This document shows, piece by piece, positions 7,695 to 20,281 of a DNA stretch of 64,000 nucleotides. Each line of letters opens with the position of its first letter. Positions within the stretch are counted from its first letter, which is position 1. Origin of the DNA: Linum tenue (Eukaryota; Streptophyta; Magnoliopsida; Malpighiales; Linaceae); contig CAMGYJ010000011.1 in assembly GCA_946122785.1 (NCBI GenBank), positions 26,227,007 to 26,291,006 on the forward strand. Reading direction: 5' to 3'. The notes under the pieces are model-generated. The model did no database searches. It was not told the DNA's origin and was given only the letters and a program-made list of their open reading frames with translations. A program made the translations under genes and the position numbers.

Positions 7695-10600
7695 ATGCGA
7701 ACCTGGGTGCTGCTGCTGCTTCTTTGCTTACTTCGCCTTGTTTTTACCTGTTTAGGTAAATTGACGAGCTTTCTCTCCTCTCCGCCTTGTCTTTTGAATT
7801 GTGACTTCTCTGTATTTCCCGCTATGAGGTGTCGGCCGAAGCTTTGAGTGTGGATTTGAAAGACACAGTTTGAGATTGTAGAATAAGGAAGCGATACCAA
7901 AACTTCACTTGCTGCTTGCAAGTTATTATTCCGTCCGCTTCTGGCACAGCCGCCTTTAGCGATGGGAGACGAAATTAGTCAGTTTGCTACGAGACAATTT
8001 TTTTAGGATTAGGGAAGACTACCCCCACTATCTGCAGTCTGTGTCTCTCTTATTCATTTTCAAGCTTGGATATCGTATAGAGGGGGCTGCCTGCCTTGTA
8101 TCGTGGTGGCTATGCCTGTATTTCTAGTTATAAGCTTGTGATGCAACCTTCCATGGCTGCGAGTCTATGAGTATGCTTGTGTGGGAAACCTGGTCGCAAT
8201 GAGTTGTTACATCATGTAGATAAATCCGTCCAATGCGAGATCCTTCTTATCCACATGATGCCACTTTTTTATTTTATTGTTTAGTGGAATGGTGAAAAAC
8301 GGAGTGATAGAATCTGGGATTATCTTCCTGAAGATATAACTTCTTAGTTTGATAACATTTTCGAAAATGATTTCTTGCTAGATTTTGACTCATGCAAACA
8401 TCTTCGGCTCTATGTCACTGGGATCAAGGTGCTTATGTCCTTCAATTATTCAATGTAGTCATGTATCTACTCTTCTCTTGTAGGGAACTCGTTATTTCAC
8501 ATGTATTTAACTCCTGTGCAAACTACTCGGCGTTTACCTACAAACGGCATTTGGGTGAAACAACGTAGGCGATCGGGCATTTTATGTTCTTTCACTTGCG
8601 GTATAGTTGCTGTCAATAGATTCGTGATTACGTGTTTCCTATATTGCTTGCAGCAAGGTCAACTTCAAAGGGTGTTCCATTTGGTCGTTCGCAGCCACCT
8701 CAAAGGCATATGTTTAGACCTGCCTATAACCCATCTTCTGCCCCTGCCCCTTTCCCGCTGAATACGGGTATTACAAGAAAATGCAATCAGGCAATGGTTT
8801 CAATTGCTTTTACCATCTTTTGTTACTAAAGTTACTCATAACCTCTCTTTTACCAGTCTCCTCTAGTCCTAGAATTGCTCCCTTACCAAGACGTCGTGGC
8901 CATCATCGACATCACCATCCAAAAGCAGCTGTAGTCCCTCCATCCCGTTCAGAAACCACGAGTAATTCTTAGATCTAAAATTCTGAAATTCTTATCTTCC
9001 TGATATATGTATTAGTGTGTTCTTTCTGATAGATGTGTCTTGGCAGGCTGTGACCAAATTTGTGTGGATCCACTCACGTCAACTCCATTTGGTTCACCTT
9101 GTGGCTGTGTTTTTCCTATGAAAGTCAGACTTCTTCTGACTGTTGCTCCTTACACCATTTTCCCAGTGATGAATGAGCTAGAGATTGAGGTTGCAACAGG
9201 AGCTTATTTGGAACAGAGTCAGGTAAAGATAATGGGTGCCACTGCTGATACTCAAAATCAGGGAGAAACAGTGGTTGACATTAACTTGGTTCCACTGGGA
9301 GACAAATTTGATAATACCACGGCTACCCTTATTTATCAAAGATTCTGGCATAAGAAAGTGCCTCTAAATATGACTATCTTTGGTAGTTATGAAGTGGTTT
9401 CCATTGTTTATCCAGGTAATTATTTCATTCATACCAGATATTTGCTCTCTGTTGTTACTCTCTTGTGTTGGACATGACCATAGAGTTTCTATCAGGCATT
9501 CCCTCTTCGCCACCATATCCAAGTTATACAGCCAGCAGTCCGTCGGGAAGTGGTGGAGATCTACCAATCACTGCCAATCCAGTGAAGAAGAACAAAGGGA
9601 TGAACTTTAGAACCTTAATAATCATCGCATTATCAGCATTTGTGCTCTTGTTGGTCTTAATTGGGGCAGTTTCCATTTTCATAAAATGGAAAAAGTTTGG
9701 AAAACAGTCAAATGCTGTTGGTCCTGCCTTCCCGCAATCTATCAATAAAAGATTTGGTATGAGCTTATTTGCTTTCAATATTGTGATTATGTACTGCTTG
9801 CGAATGTGCCCCTTATTCATTTGACGGAGGTTCTGTTCTATAATCCTTTTAAGCCAGACAGAATTACCATTGCGTACTATTTGTCAATTTGGTTTAGTCT
9901 GAGCACTGGTTTCTCTGAAGAGCAGCATGACATTACTACTTCCTGTCGTGCAATCCAAGCATTGATGTTTCCACTTCTCTTATACATTATCTATAGTAAC
10001 TCATTTTGTTCCAATTTTTATTGTCACTATCTTAATTAGCCTCTTGAACAATTTCATTCTCCTGTCTGATGGAGTATACTGGTTGTTTGAATGTGTCAAA
10101 TTTGACAATACAAAATTTTAACTTAATGGACCTTAGTTCTGCCTTACTGCTTGTGCTGAATTTTTATGAGGTCTGTTGTCTAATTGCAGGTGTCGGATCC
10201 TTCTTAACAAGTAGTATTGCAAGTTCAACATCAGTATCCCTCATGTCCAACATGGCTCCTTGTATGTTATCTGTAAAAGCATTTACTTATCTGGAGCTTG
10301 AGAGGGCTACGGAGAAGTTCAGTTCAAAGAGGATCCTGGGGGAAGGAGGATTTGGACGTGTTTATCATGGACTATTGGAGGACAGGACTGAAATTGCAGT
10401 GAAGATGCTTACTAGGGAAAATCAGAATGGCGACCGTGAGTTTATTGCAGAAGTTGAGATGCTGAGTAGATTGCATCACCGTAATCTCATCAAACTGATT
10501 GGTATATGCATTGAAGGGCGTACACGCTGTTTGGTGTATGAACTTGTTCATAATGGTAGTGTTGAATCTCATTTGCATGGTACGTGCCATCATCTTTAAT

Positions 10601-11926
10601 GTTTAAAATTGTCATACGCTCTGTCTCAAATATTACTTCCCTGATTGTGGTATTCTCCTTTTGAAGATTAGAATGCTTTATACCACTGAACTAATGAGTA
10701 AAAGCCCTTTGTACTGTGCGTAATTCCGTCAAGCAGAATCACCGGTTGGTACAATTCAGTTTAGTGTATTTAGCTGTGTTTCAGGTATTGATAAACAACA
10801 AGGATACCTTGACTGGGATGCACGGTTGAAAATTGCCCTTGGAGCAGCTAGAGGACTTGCCTATCTCCATGAAGATTCTAATCCTCGCGTGATTCATCGA
10901 GATTTCAAAGCTAGTAATGTTTTGCTAGAAGATGATTTCACCCCCAAGGTATCTGATTTTGGTTTGGCAAGGGAAGCAACTGAAGGGAGCCATCATATAT
11001 CTACTAGGGTCATGGGAACATTCGGGTAATCATGCATATGTTTTTCTTCTAATTTCCTCATCGTGCATGCAGTAATCTGTCTGTACCCCCCCGTTCCTGA
11101 GAGCTGTGATATTACCGTTGTTTGTGATGCAACAAGTTGGTACAAGGGAACGGTTAAAAAATCTCCTTCAATTGGCTGTCTAAACTCCACTAATTCCTGA
11201 TTTGGCAGGTATGTTGCCCCTGAATATGCAATGACAGGGCATCTGCTTGTCAAAAGTGATGTCTACAGTTACGGGGTTGTGTTACTTGAGCTTCTGTCAG
11301 GAAGAAAACCTGTGGATATGTCCCAACCATCAGGGCAGGAAAACCTGGTAACGTGGGCACGTCCGCTTCTGACAACAAGAGAAGGGTTGGAGCAGCTAGT
11401 TGATCCTTCCTTATCTGGAAGCTATGACTTTGATGACATGGCCAAGGTGGCAGCCATTGCCTCGATGTGTGTCCACCCGGAAGTAACTAGCAGACCTTTT
11501 ATGGGAGAAGTTGTGCAGGCTCTCAAACTGATCTACAACGACACTGATGAGACATGTGCGGAGGACAATTACAGCCAAAAGGAGTCTTCCACACTGGATG
11601 ATTCAGATTTGAAAGGCGATTTCGTTCCTTCAGACAGAAGTTGGTGGAATGCAGGTGCAGTCTCCCCTCATCTAACATATGGGCAAGCCTCACCTTTCAT
11701 TACAATGGAGTACAGTTCAGGTCCACTTGAAGAGTTGGAAAACCGACCTCTCTCAGCCTCGAGCTTGCTTGGGGAACGATTTTCATCACCTATCAGGCAA
11801 GGGAATAGGTCTGGTCCTTTGAGAACGGTGAGAAGTAAGCCATCCTTTTACAGATTGAGAGGGAGTATGAGTGATCATGGGAACCTCCCAGTGAGACGCA
11901 CCGGGAATGATGGATATTGGGCTTAA
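7695..11926 (+). CDS. ALE2: ALE2-like receptor serine/threonine kinase, eight exons, 752 aa
   Basis: Exons: 7695-7755, 8654-8767, 8857-8961, 9047-9415, 9496-9756, 10190-10579, 10785-11025 and 11209-11926. All introns are GT-AG, phases agree throughout, and the total is 2,259 nt. Residues 1-20 form a hydrophobic signal peptide. The ectodomain has a His/Arg-rich stretch (exon 3) and a Cys cluster near 95-114 (CDQIC...SPCGC). The transmembrane helix is about 256-279. The kinase domain from about 348 has an intact Gly-rich loop (GEGGFG, 354), Lys375, HRD Asp473, DFG Asp491 and APE, so it is an active RD-type kinase. ALE2 in Arabidopsis acts in epidermal and cuticle differentiation. The ectodomain phrase [16 protein letters not shown] and the C-terminal tail ([12 protein letters not shown]) match that family rather than generic PERKs. 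Exons 1-3 are the least certain part. Confidence 0.9.
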
Positions 11927-12469
11927 AGTTGGTCTGGTCTTTCAAATGGAGTGTACAGTCTTCTTCAAAGTTCAAAGGATTACATTTATGCTTTTCGAGT
12001 TGTTGTTTAAGGTCTTCAGGTGATGGTTTTCGGTTCTCAGTTCTCTAGGGCAGAGGGTCTGGAGAACCCAGTTTCATTGATTGTGAACCCTCAGCTTCTG
12101 ATTTGGAGAACCTCCGATTCATTTATAACATATAAGGTATCACAATGGGAGATGCATACCTGAAATGGTGTACGTACTTTTGTCTTCTCCGTTTGTAGCT
12201 TTAATCTTGTCAACTTTTGCCCCTTCCTTACTCTATTTTTAAGTCTTGGCTGCTTCAGATCTATTTCATCCTCCGATAACGGGGATAAGAAATCGTCAGT
12301 TTTGGCAATGTCACCGACTTCGGGTAGGATGTGAATCTTCACAGATTGATTCAACAATAGGAGGTTCGATCTCTTGAGTAGCACTAACATTAAAGACAAA
12401 TGAATGCCATTCTAATAAAAACAACTCTAAGAGAAAAAAAAAAAGTTTGTATCATGGTTATTACCAAAT
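11927..12469 (+). other. 3' flank of the ALE2-like gene
   Basis: Probable 3' UTR follows the stop. No strong polyadenylation signal stands out. The 102-aa minus-strand frame at 12091-12399 has no recognisable features. Confidence 0.5.
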
Positions 12470-13263
12470 CAAATAAGGCTAAATTTCATTAACCATGGAA
12501 TGTAATATCATAACCAAATCGTCCAAACTAATACAACAACCAAATTAACCAAACTAAAGTTAAATCGGTTTGGTTAATTGGTTAACCAGATTAACCAATA
12601 TTAAATCACATTATCATTTAGTGAGAAAATTTTTGATTAATTTATCAATTCACAATTTATATAATGAATAAAACATAACAATCAACACTTGGTTATAGTT
12701 GACCTTTAACATAAATACAGGCAACTAAAACAATTATCTTACGGTTAGTATAGAAGTATTCACCTAGCAAAAATTTATCACAATGGTATGAGTTAATGAA
12801 TTGTTGTGTTTGTTTGAAATTGAATTGACTTAGTCTTTTAGCAATTTTCATAGACTCAAAAGGACCTTGCTTTCAAGTTATCATCCAACATAATGTATGA
12901 GATTTATCTAAATTAGGCATTCATCTGTTGTGGTCTACACTCTACATATACAAATATACATTATAGGAACAATATTAAGCTTTATATTTTATGAGTCTAA
13001 AAGGGATGAACGTTTAACTCTTGAGTGGTTATTCAAAGTATTAAGTATGTGTATATATTAGATATATGGTTAATTATTTATCTGGTTAATTTGGTTTGAC
13101 TGGTTAAGAGTGTCTGAAACCAAACCAAACCAAACCACCTAAACCAAACAAGCTAAAAACTTTAACTAAACCAAACCAATTATCCAAATTAACCAAACCA
13201 AATTATCTAAATAGTACTAGTTAAAACGGTTACCATGGTAACCACACCGTTTGAACACCCCTA
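12470..13263. mobile_element. Probable non-autonomous hAT-like element, AT-rich, with GGTTTGG / CCAAACC arrays
   Basis: The right part contains AACCAAACCAAACC arrays and ends in ACCGTTTGAACACCCCTAA, whose complement (GGGGTGTTCAAACGGT) is a common plant hAT-type terminus. GGTTAACC and GGTTTGGTT blocks occur near 12560-12590 in inverse relation. The left boundary is uncertain and no coding sequence is seen. Confidence 0.45.
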
Positions 13264-13562
13264 AACACAATTGGAAGTAGATATCCTGTCACTAACATGG
13301 TTGTTATCCATAACTTTTTTAAAATTTATTTTAACGAACTATGTGTTTATCATTCTGAGTTAAGATCCAACATTTGTACACAGAAAAATCATACTAATTA
13401 TTTTGAATAAAAAATTATACTAATTGTTTTTACTCAAAATATTCATTTTTATATATTTTGGAACAAAAAAATTGAACATTCAGTAAAACCTCTATAAATT
13501 AATACTAGATAAATTAATAATCTAGTACAAATTAATAACTTTTTCGGTCCCGACATGGGCCA
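13264..13562. other. AT-rich spacer with a lone DNA-transposon-like terminus at 13481
   Basis: CAGTAAAACCTCTATAAATT at 13481-13500 resembles the terminal sequence of a widespread plant DNA transposon or MITE group. No matching opposite end is seen. It runs directly into Athila-type protease sequence at about 13563. Confidence 0.4.
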
Positions 13563-13838
13563 GTGTAAAAAATGAGTTGTCCACTGTGGAGCTCGGCGAG
13601 GAGTGTTCGGCCACTCTGCAAATCAAGCTTCCGCAGAAGCAGAGGGACCCAGGTAATTTTACTATCTCATGCTCTATTGGTAAATTGCATGCAGAGAGAT
13701 CCTTGGTGGATCTAGGCGCTAGTATCAATGTTATACCATATAAATTGTTCAAGAAACTAGGCCTAGGTGAACCAAGTGCAACTAGGATGAGTATCCAACT
13801 AGCTGACCGATCAATAGTTCATCCTAGAGGCATAGTGG
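13563..13838 (+). pseudogene. Athila-type retropepsin, first half
   Basis: The frame reads ELGEECSATLQIKLPQK, then LVDLGASINVIPYKLF with the Athila-type DLGAS active site, then GLGEP and LADRSIVHPRGIV. It is cut exactly at the AGTGG target site (13834-13838). The domain resumes at 45362. Confidence 0.85.
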
Positions 13839-14325
13839 TGTTGGAATTTAATCGATATATGTAATTCCCCGGAACACATCTCGTTAGATTATCAAAGGTT
13901 TGTAGAAATACCTGGAACCGTGTTGTTGATCGCCAAGAGCTTGATGCGGAATCTGGAAGACGATCTACAGCCGGACGATACTTCTTGGAGCACGATCCGG
14001 GAGGTTTTGTGATCTTCCTCAACCAAGCCTCCTTAGACCACTAACGGGGATCCTCTGATCTTCCTGATGGGGAGAAGAAGAGAGTGTTTCGTCTTGGTGT
14101 ATTGGGGACCACAACCTCAAGCTCCTTTATATACTAGTTTCACATGGGCTCCCATAAAACCCAAGGTGAACAAGTATTGGGTTTCCACCCATTTAGGCTC
14201 ATATCAATACAAGACATCTTTGGGCTCCTGATTTGGATCACTTACAATTAGCCCACTAAAATAAATAGCTTTATAATTGTCAAATATGTGGCCCATAACA
14301 TTATAGGAAATAGAATTTCCTAACA
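13839..14325 (-). repeat. 3' LTR of the 31.5-kb copia element
   Basis: This is a direct repeat of 44870-45356 with the same length. The purine tract AGCCCAAGTGGGAGAT (minus strand) lies just inside it. Confidence 0.93.
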
Positions 14326-14763
14326 ATCTCCCACTTGGGCTACATATTTTTTCTTCTTGAAAAAATTATATCACAAATTCTTTAGGCGCGCAACCATATG
14401 CTATTTGTACTTAGACATCTCCTAAAACAATCTAGTCCACCTCATGTATCAATTATGGAACCAACGCGGCTTTAATCACGATATGATAATGACTAAACCA
14501 CCATGATCACCATACCAATACACTCGATGACATAGATCAAATATGGATGAGTGGCATGAAAATTACATGCAATGTGATCTTGTACATGCCTATTTTCAAC
14601 TAGTCCAACTTTAGTCATTATTGAGATCAACTGAAATTCCTTCACACAATGTGACCACTGTATAACTGAAGGGACTTTAAATTCAAAAATAGACTCTAGA
14701 AAACCATCACTTTATTCTGCAGAATTGATTTAGTCATAATCTATTGAACTACTTAAATGACTC

Positions 14764-16830
14764 TCACAAAACCAAGGTATCATCCGGAATAACACTCATG
14801 AGAGCAATATACTCATGAAAAAACTTTATGTGTCAAACCATTGGCTAATGGATAAGCTAGCATTAGTCATTTCCTTAATGTTCAATAGAAACTTGTCTAT
14901 TTTGAACTTTATCTTTAACCACCAGGAACTTGATGTCAATATATTTGACTTCTGAAATCCATGGTAATGATAGTGTATCACTATCAAATTATTGTCACTG
15001 TTAACCTTTAATAACTTACCAATGTCATTCTAGTGACAAAAACTTTGCAACCATAATAGGAAGCGCAAGATGTGATTTGAACTCTACCCAACACTGAAGG
15101 GTAACCTGATGTAGAGTTTATGCTACCTTGACATCCTATAACATCAGAGTCAGAGTACTTGATGATCTCTAAATTATCTAATCTCTAACAAATTTGCATG
15201 AATTCTTTTATCAACTTTAGTAAACGTGTTATACGTTTGAATCCTTCTAGTGTTTCATGCATATACCAATCAAATATCTACCAAAGACTCTTACTAGAAA
15301 TGCTTTATTGGGATGAGAATAAACTAAAGTATACATTATATCTTTAATGCAAATATGCATTCAAGAGATTTTGTATCTTAATTTCTTATATATAATCGGG
15401 GCACTGATTGAGACCAAAACTGTCTCCCTTAGCTACAACACATCTCCTGGTTTACTAACTTATTCTACTTTCACTTTAAGTAGAACAACCATGATGTATA
15501 AAACAGGAAAATGAATTTACTCCCACTGAACTTAAGATATACACAATCATCTCCAACATTAGTCTCTAAATCTGAATAAGCTAATAACATGAGAATCATT
15601 GTGATATCAATAATGAGATACTTATATGAGCCACCATTGCCATTATATTCCTTAAAGAGTCTTTCAAATATACCAGAGAGAAAGTCTATTTGAGCCAACA
15701 CTTTCCTTATTAGTAAAGCATTAGAGACCAACATGCCTTATATCTCTCATTGACTTCACCACATGGCATCAATCCACTTTTCATAACTGTTCATGACTTG
15801 ACTAAAATTGAATCATTAGTCAACCTGATGTCATGTATATATTGTTTGAAGAACAACGATATTGTTAGCTAGAATCATCCATCTTCTACTTTGTGGATAT
15901 ACTTAATGGCACTTCTTGAGTGTGTTGAGTTTGTGTGGTAACAATATTCCTTATGTTTCCTTCCCCCAAAACTCAAAATACTCAAGAAATCTCACATTTC
16001 TCATTTAAAAAACTTCTTGAGGTGGGATTATAAAACTTGTAGTCTCGAGAGTACTTTTGAGTAGCCAACAAAGTATAAGTTAATTCTTTTGTCTATTATA
16101 CCTTACAAGGTATTTTCTAAGTTGGACAACCCTAAATGTGCAAGGTCCTTATTGCGCTTATTGGTTACATTAACTACCTTCTGAATATTCAATTTAAGGA
16201 TGTACATTGTAACCTTTATGGCTTTTATCCAAATGGAGTCTAGTAAGTAGAAATACTCCTCCCCATGTCCTTAAAAGTTCAACGAAACCATAACATCCTT
16301 AACTCTCTATTTGTTCCTTTACTGAGAATTTGAGGTTTAGTGATTGAGTTCAGTCTCATCTCGTATCTTCCCTCCTCTCCTTTTGTGAATATTAGTACTC
16401 ACCTAAAACTTCATGGAGGAAGATAAATTAAACCAAGTGTTGAGTATGTCTTTTGACACCTCCAAAATATAATACACTTGTACATTTTGCCTTTACACTT
16501 TATGGATTAAATTACCCCAGTAGGCAGCCTACCCCCGAATCCTTTTATGTTTTGGCAAAATACTGTATTATTACTTCAATAAACCTCAGAGGCATCTCAG
16601 TATAATAGCCCCATAATTATTCATCGAATAGAGCGCTTAATGATCATCATGCACACTGAACTGGATATATCTCTATTCGCTATTATTAAATCTCATTGAG
16701 ATTTTCCGAAGTAGAATAGGGATTGTTCCACATAAAAGCGCAAGATCAATGCCTATATATCGAGAATAATTGTCTTGAATTTACTTTAAATTCTTGAGAT
16801 TCATCCCATTTAACATAAGAGTTAACTTTA
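14764..16830 (-). pseudogene. Heavily decayed copia pol (RNase H and reverse transcriptase)
   Basis: On the minus strand, phrases of copia pol survive between many stops. Near the left end are YIDIKFLVVKDKVQNRQVSI and FHEYIA.MSVIPDDTLVL (pol C-terminus). LEIIKYSDSDVIGCQGS lies around 15180-15090 (RNase H), KGDSFGLNQCP around 15420, and VYLKFSGSKFIFLF around 15520-15470, where the expected catalytic VDD follows in a shifted frame. No frame is longer than 87 aa. This decay contrasts with the near-identical LTRs. Gag was not recognised anywhere in the element. Confidence 0.8.
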
Positions 16831-16959
16831 ATTTCGACAGAAATGTTTAAACCAAAGCACGAAAAACTATATTGATATAAAAGAAAACACACATCAAGCC
16901 AGGTAATTAAACAAGACAAGAACTTTATCCAATTTTGGGGAACCCATCATAAGATACCA

Positions 16960-17990
16960 AATGCAACATTAATTCTTAGTCTTTGGACAGAGAAATTAAC
17001 TGCGAACGGTACTCTTAATACAATGATCAAATACTGATAATAAGTTCTGTCAAACAACAGTCTATCTTTGGACCGACTGTTATTCACATGAACAACAACT
17101 TTATAATTATCACGTATTTACCATTAATGTGCTTGATTATTTTGGTCAAATAATGTCGTCCTTTGGGTCGAGCACTACCCACATAAAATAACCTTACACT
17201 TACATCCATGTAATCTAAGTTAAATAATTTTTCGCAAGTAGAGGTTACTTTGGCAACATACTGCTAAAATTAATTTAATTAAAATACCGGACAATTCTCT
17301 CATAATCACAAAATTTCAAATAAGTGATTAATTATCCTTAAGAGAGAATTACAATAATAATTTTAAATAAAGGTTTACACCATACTAAGACACCTTGCAC
17401 TCCATTAATATTTTATCTTTGGACAAAGTATTAACTTGTAAGTGATATCTTATGACATAGTAATTAAACGTTGATGACAAGAACATGCGAAACAATAAAT
17501 CTACCTTTTGGTCGATTTAAAAATTCACATGTGAACCGAATAGTCATCACATCTATACTACATGAGTGCATATGAAACCTTAAATATTCACTTACCTTTG
17601 GGCTAGTGAATACATATATAATTTACACACGCTATATAAACCTTTACCATATAGGGATTTAAAATGTTCAAACCGACCCCAAAAGTTGGTTTACTGAAAT
17701 AACGCTTATATTCCTCATAAACTAGTCTTGTTTACAAAAATAAATTACGAGGCATGAAATGCACAAAGTAACTTTAGAGTGCATAATAACGATCACGAGA
17801 CATGATAAAATATTGACGATAAGTCCTGTCAAATAATAGTTTGTCTTTGGACTAACTACTATTTACATGGAAAACTATCTTGACAGTCATCACATATTTA
17901 TCGTTGATGTGTATTGTTATTTGGCCAAACAATGTCTACCTTTGAGCCGAACATTATTCCCATAAATAACCACACACTTAAGGCTGGTAT
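16960..17990 (-). repeat. Diverged repeats with a CCAAAG motif in the copia interior
   Basis: 17030-17220 and 17810-17990 are about 65-75 % alike by eye. The motif CTTTGG(A/G)C (minus strand CCAAAG) recurs near 16980, 17070, 17160, 17412, 17505, 17600, 17838 and 17940. No coding sequence is seen. Confidence 0.6.
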
Positions 17991-18291
17991 GCTTCAAATA
18001 AATATATAATATATTATACACACCAAACACAACTTACAACTACTATAATTGTAACGGGCTGTAGAGAATGATAATAATTAATGAGACTTATAATTAAACA
18101 AGCTCTCGGACTTGTCTAATTACCAATACCACAGCTGGTGATACTATTCAGTATACACTCATATTATTATTGTCCAAACCAAAGAACCGAATGGCTAAAG
18201 CAAGTAAAAAAAAAAAACCTTTCCGTAATTCCGTAAAGCCCAACCGGCTAAAAATGAGAACGTAAATTAAGGGAATAGTAAGGGACTAGTT

Positions 18292-18322
18292 ACGGTGCTA
18301 ATTGTACAAGAGTTAGCACCGT
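18292..18322. other. 10-bp inverted repeat around GTGCTAA
   Basis: ACGGTGCTAA (18292-18301) is perfectly complementary to TTAGCACCGT (18313-18322), with an 11-base loop. A second, shorter GTGCTAA/TTAGCAC pair lies near 18430-18455. Confidence 0.75.
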
Positions 18323-19034
18323 TCTAATCAAGGGTTAGTAGTGATTTAGCTTAGATGTTGTATTGATTTTATAATAATTCGTAGTGATTTCGTTGTTTTA
18401 GTAGCGTTTTTTGCTAGTTATCACAGTGCTAACCCCCTATAAGGATTAGCACCTAATCCCATCCCGAATAGTAAAGGCTAACTAGCAACGGAAATCAGAA
18501 TGGTGATAATTAAGAAAGGAATTAATTAAAATCTTAACTATTATCGCAATTACCTTTAGTAATCTAATTAATTTTCCTTTTATATTTATGACTGATATGA
18601 GTTTATCATTATTGACATTTCTTCGTTTGAACTTTTGATAGTCATTTATTTGGCTTTAAAGTAAGAATACATGTTCAAATTACAAATTTCTTTGTAATTA
18701 CTTTTTAAGTGAAGGGTATAAATGGATTCCTCTTGTTGTGTTTAATTATTATAGTCAATATTTATTAATATTTTGCACTCATTGATTATAATGTACAAAT
18801 CTTTTAAGAGTTTGAATTATATTGTTGGTGGTGTATTTTCGATAATATCGACTTTGTCGTAAGGGCAAGATTTAGTCTCTTATAATAGAGATTTTTAGCA
18901 CCATAGTCGTGCCTTTTTATTAGTCATTTGCAGGTGCTCATCTGGTATGAAAATAATTGAAGGACGGGCAATAATCTTTATCGATCTATCAGGTGATTGT
19001 TCGATTTTATTCGCTTCATCAAATTTATGAGATC

Positions 19035-19691
19035 TGTTTGAGCCAAAGTGCCCCCCTGCCCAATTCTCCGACGCACCGTTGAGCCGCTCCCTTCTGGGCG
19101 CCTAAACCCTGCACCAACAAGCGCCTAGGGGCTTTCGGTTGCCCGTTAGCACTCCGATGCCTAAGTCAGTGACAAGTCTAGAGAGATAAGTGTTGAGTGA
19201 GCTTTCTAGTGAGAGAAGCCAACCTGCTTAAATGCTACCTACCGGGTACTATTTATACTCGACGAGGTCCAGACCGGGCTCCTGGAACTCAGCTCCACGT
19301 CAGCCTTCATTAAATGCTTGGTACGGCCCAACGGTCGGGCGCTCGTACGTGGCGACCTCTGCCTGGGCGCTTGCAGGGACCACCTTGCCAGGTGGCGCAT
19401 TCTCAGTTCACCGGTCTCCCTAGGAGCCTGGTCCCCGCCCTACTTTTGTCGCTATGCGCCTGGCTGTCTTTTAATGGGCTCAACTTGCACTCTTCATCCT
19501 CTTCTTATAATTCTGATATGGGCTTTGGGCCCATGCAGCTCTCTGCCAGCCTACGTTCCCTAATGGACCATTCACGTTCTCAAGTCTTAGTCGACCTCCC
19601 GGGCCTGCTCCTCCATGCCCTCTTATGCGCTTGGGCCTGGGCGCCCGGTAGCCCAATATTTGTCTTTCAACAGTTAACTTGTCCCCCAACA
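19035..19691 (-). repeat. 3' LTR of the Tat-type element
   Basis: This is a direct repeat of 29360-30016. The adjacent interior reads GGGGGACAAT on the minus strand, a short polypurine-like tract that also resembles the LTR end itself. Confidence 0.95.
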
Positions 19692-20281
19692 ATTGTCCCC
19701 CAGTTAGGCGCTCATGGATCACCATGAGTGTCTAACTATGCATCGCGCCTTTCCGAGTTCTTCGGCGACGGATACTCGCTTTGTTCTACGATACATTCTT
19801 CCGAGTGGGCGCCTCACTCCTTGCCTGTGGATGGGCGCCCAACACCGATGGCCCGCGCCTGATTCCACCTCTACCCATACTCTGGGTAAGTATTTTGAAT
19901 AATAATAATTTTTTTTTTTTCCTGGGCGCCTGCTTTCGTCGTACACCCGCGTCGTACACCCGCGCCCCCAATTTCGAATTTCCAAAAAATCGAAAATTCG
20001 AATTTGTGGAAATTCGAAATTTGAAATGAACGGTGAGGATGAAATCTAAGGGTCGGGCGCGCATCCCCATTTTTGCCCGTTGGGCTTCCTCCCCTATATA
20101 TACCATCATCCGCCTTCCCCCTCCTCATTTTCGCATAAATTTTCTCTCTCTATCCTTCTCTCTCTAACCCGACTCGCCCTTGCGCCCTCTTGCTTCCACC
20201 GCGGCGCCCGTGCGCCCCCTCGCCCTCTCTCTTGCTCATAGTGGCTGAGCGCCCACTCCCCCCAAAATTCGCACCTTTCCG
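19692..20281 (+). promoter_or_regulatory. Promoter and 5' leader of the antisense gene, with TATA box at 20095-20102
   Basis: CTATATATA at 20094-20102 is followed about 30 bp later by a CT-rich leader (TTTTCTCTCTCTATCC) and the ATG at 20282, a textbook plant promoter layout on the strand opposite to the retrotransposon. Upstream, 19973-20026 holds repeated AATTCGAA / TTCGAATT inverted blocks that could fold or bind protein. Confidence 0.6.

Noticed and set aside
10372..10593. 73-aa minus-strand ORF
   Set aside because: Antisense to the kinase exon 6, whose sense translation is unambiguous.
19232..19727. Short plus-strand ORFs repeated identically at 29557-30244
   Set aside because: They fall inside the two identical LTRs of the Tat element, on the antisense strand, with no protein features.
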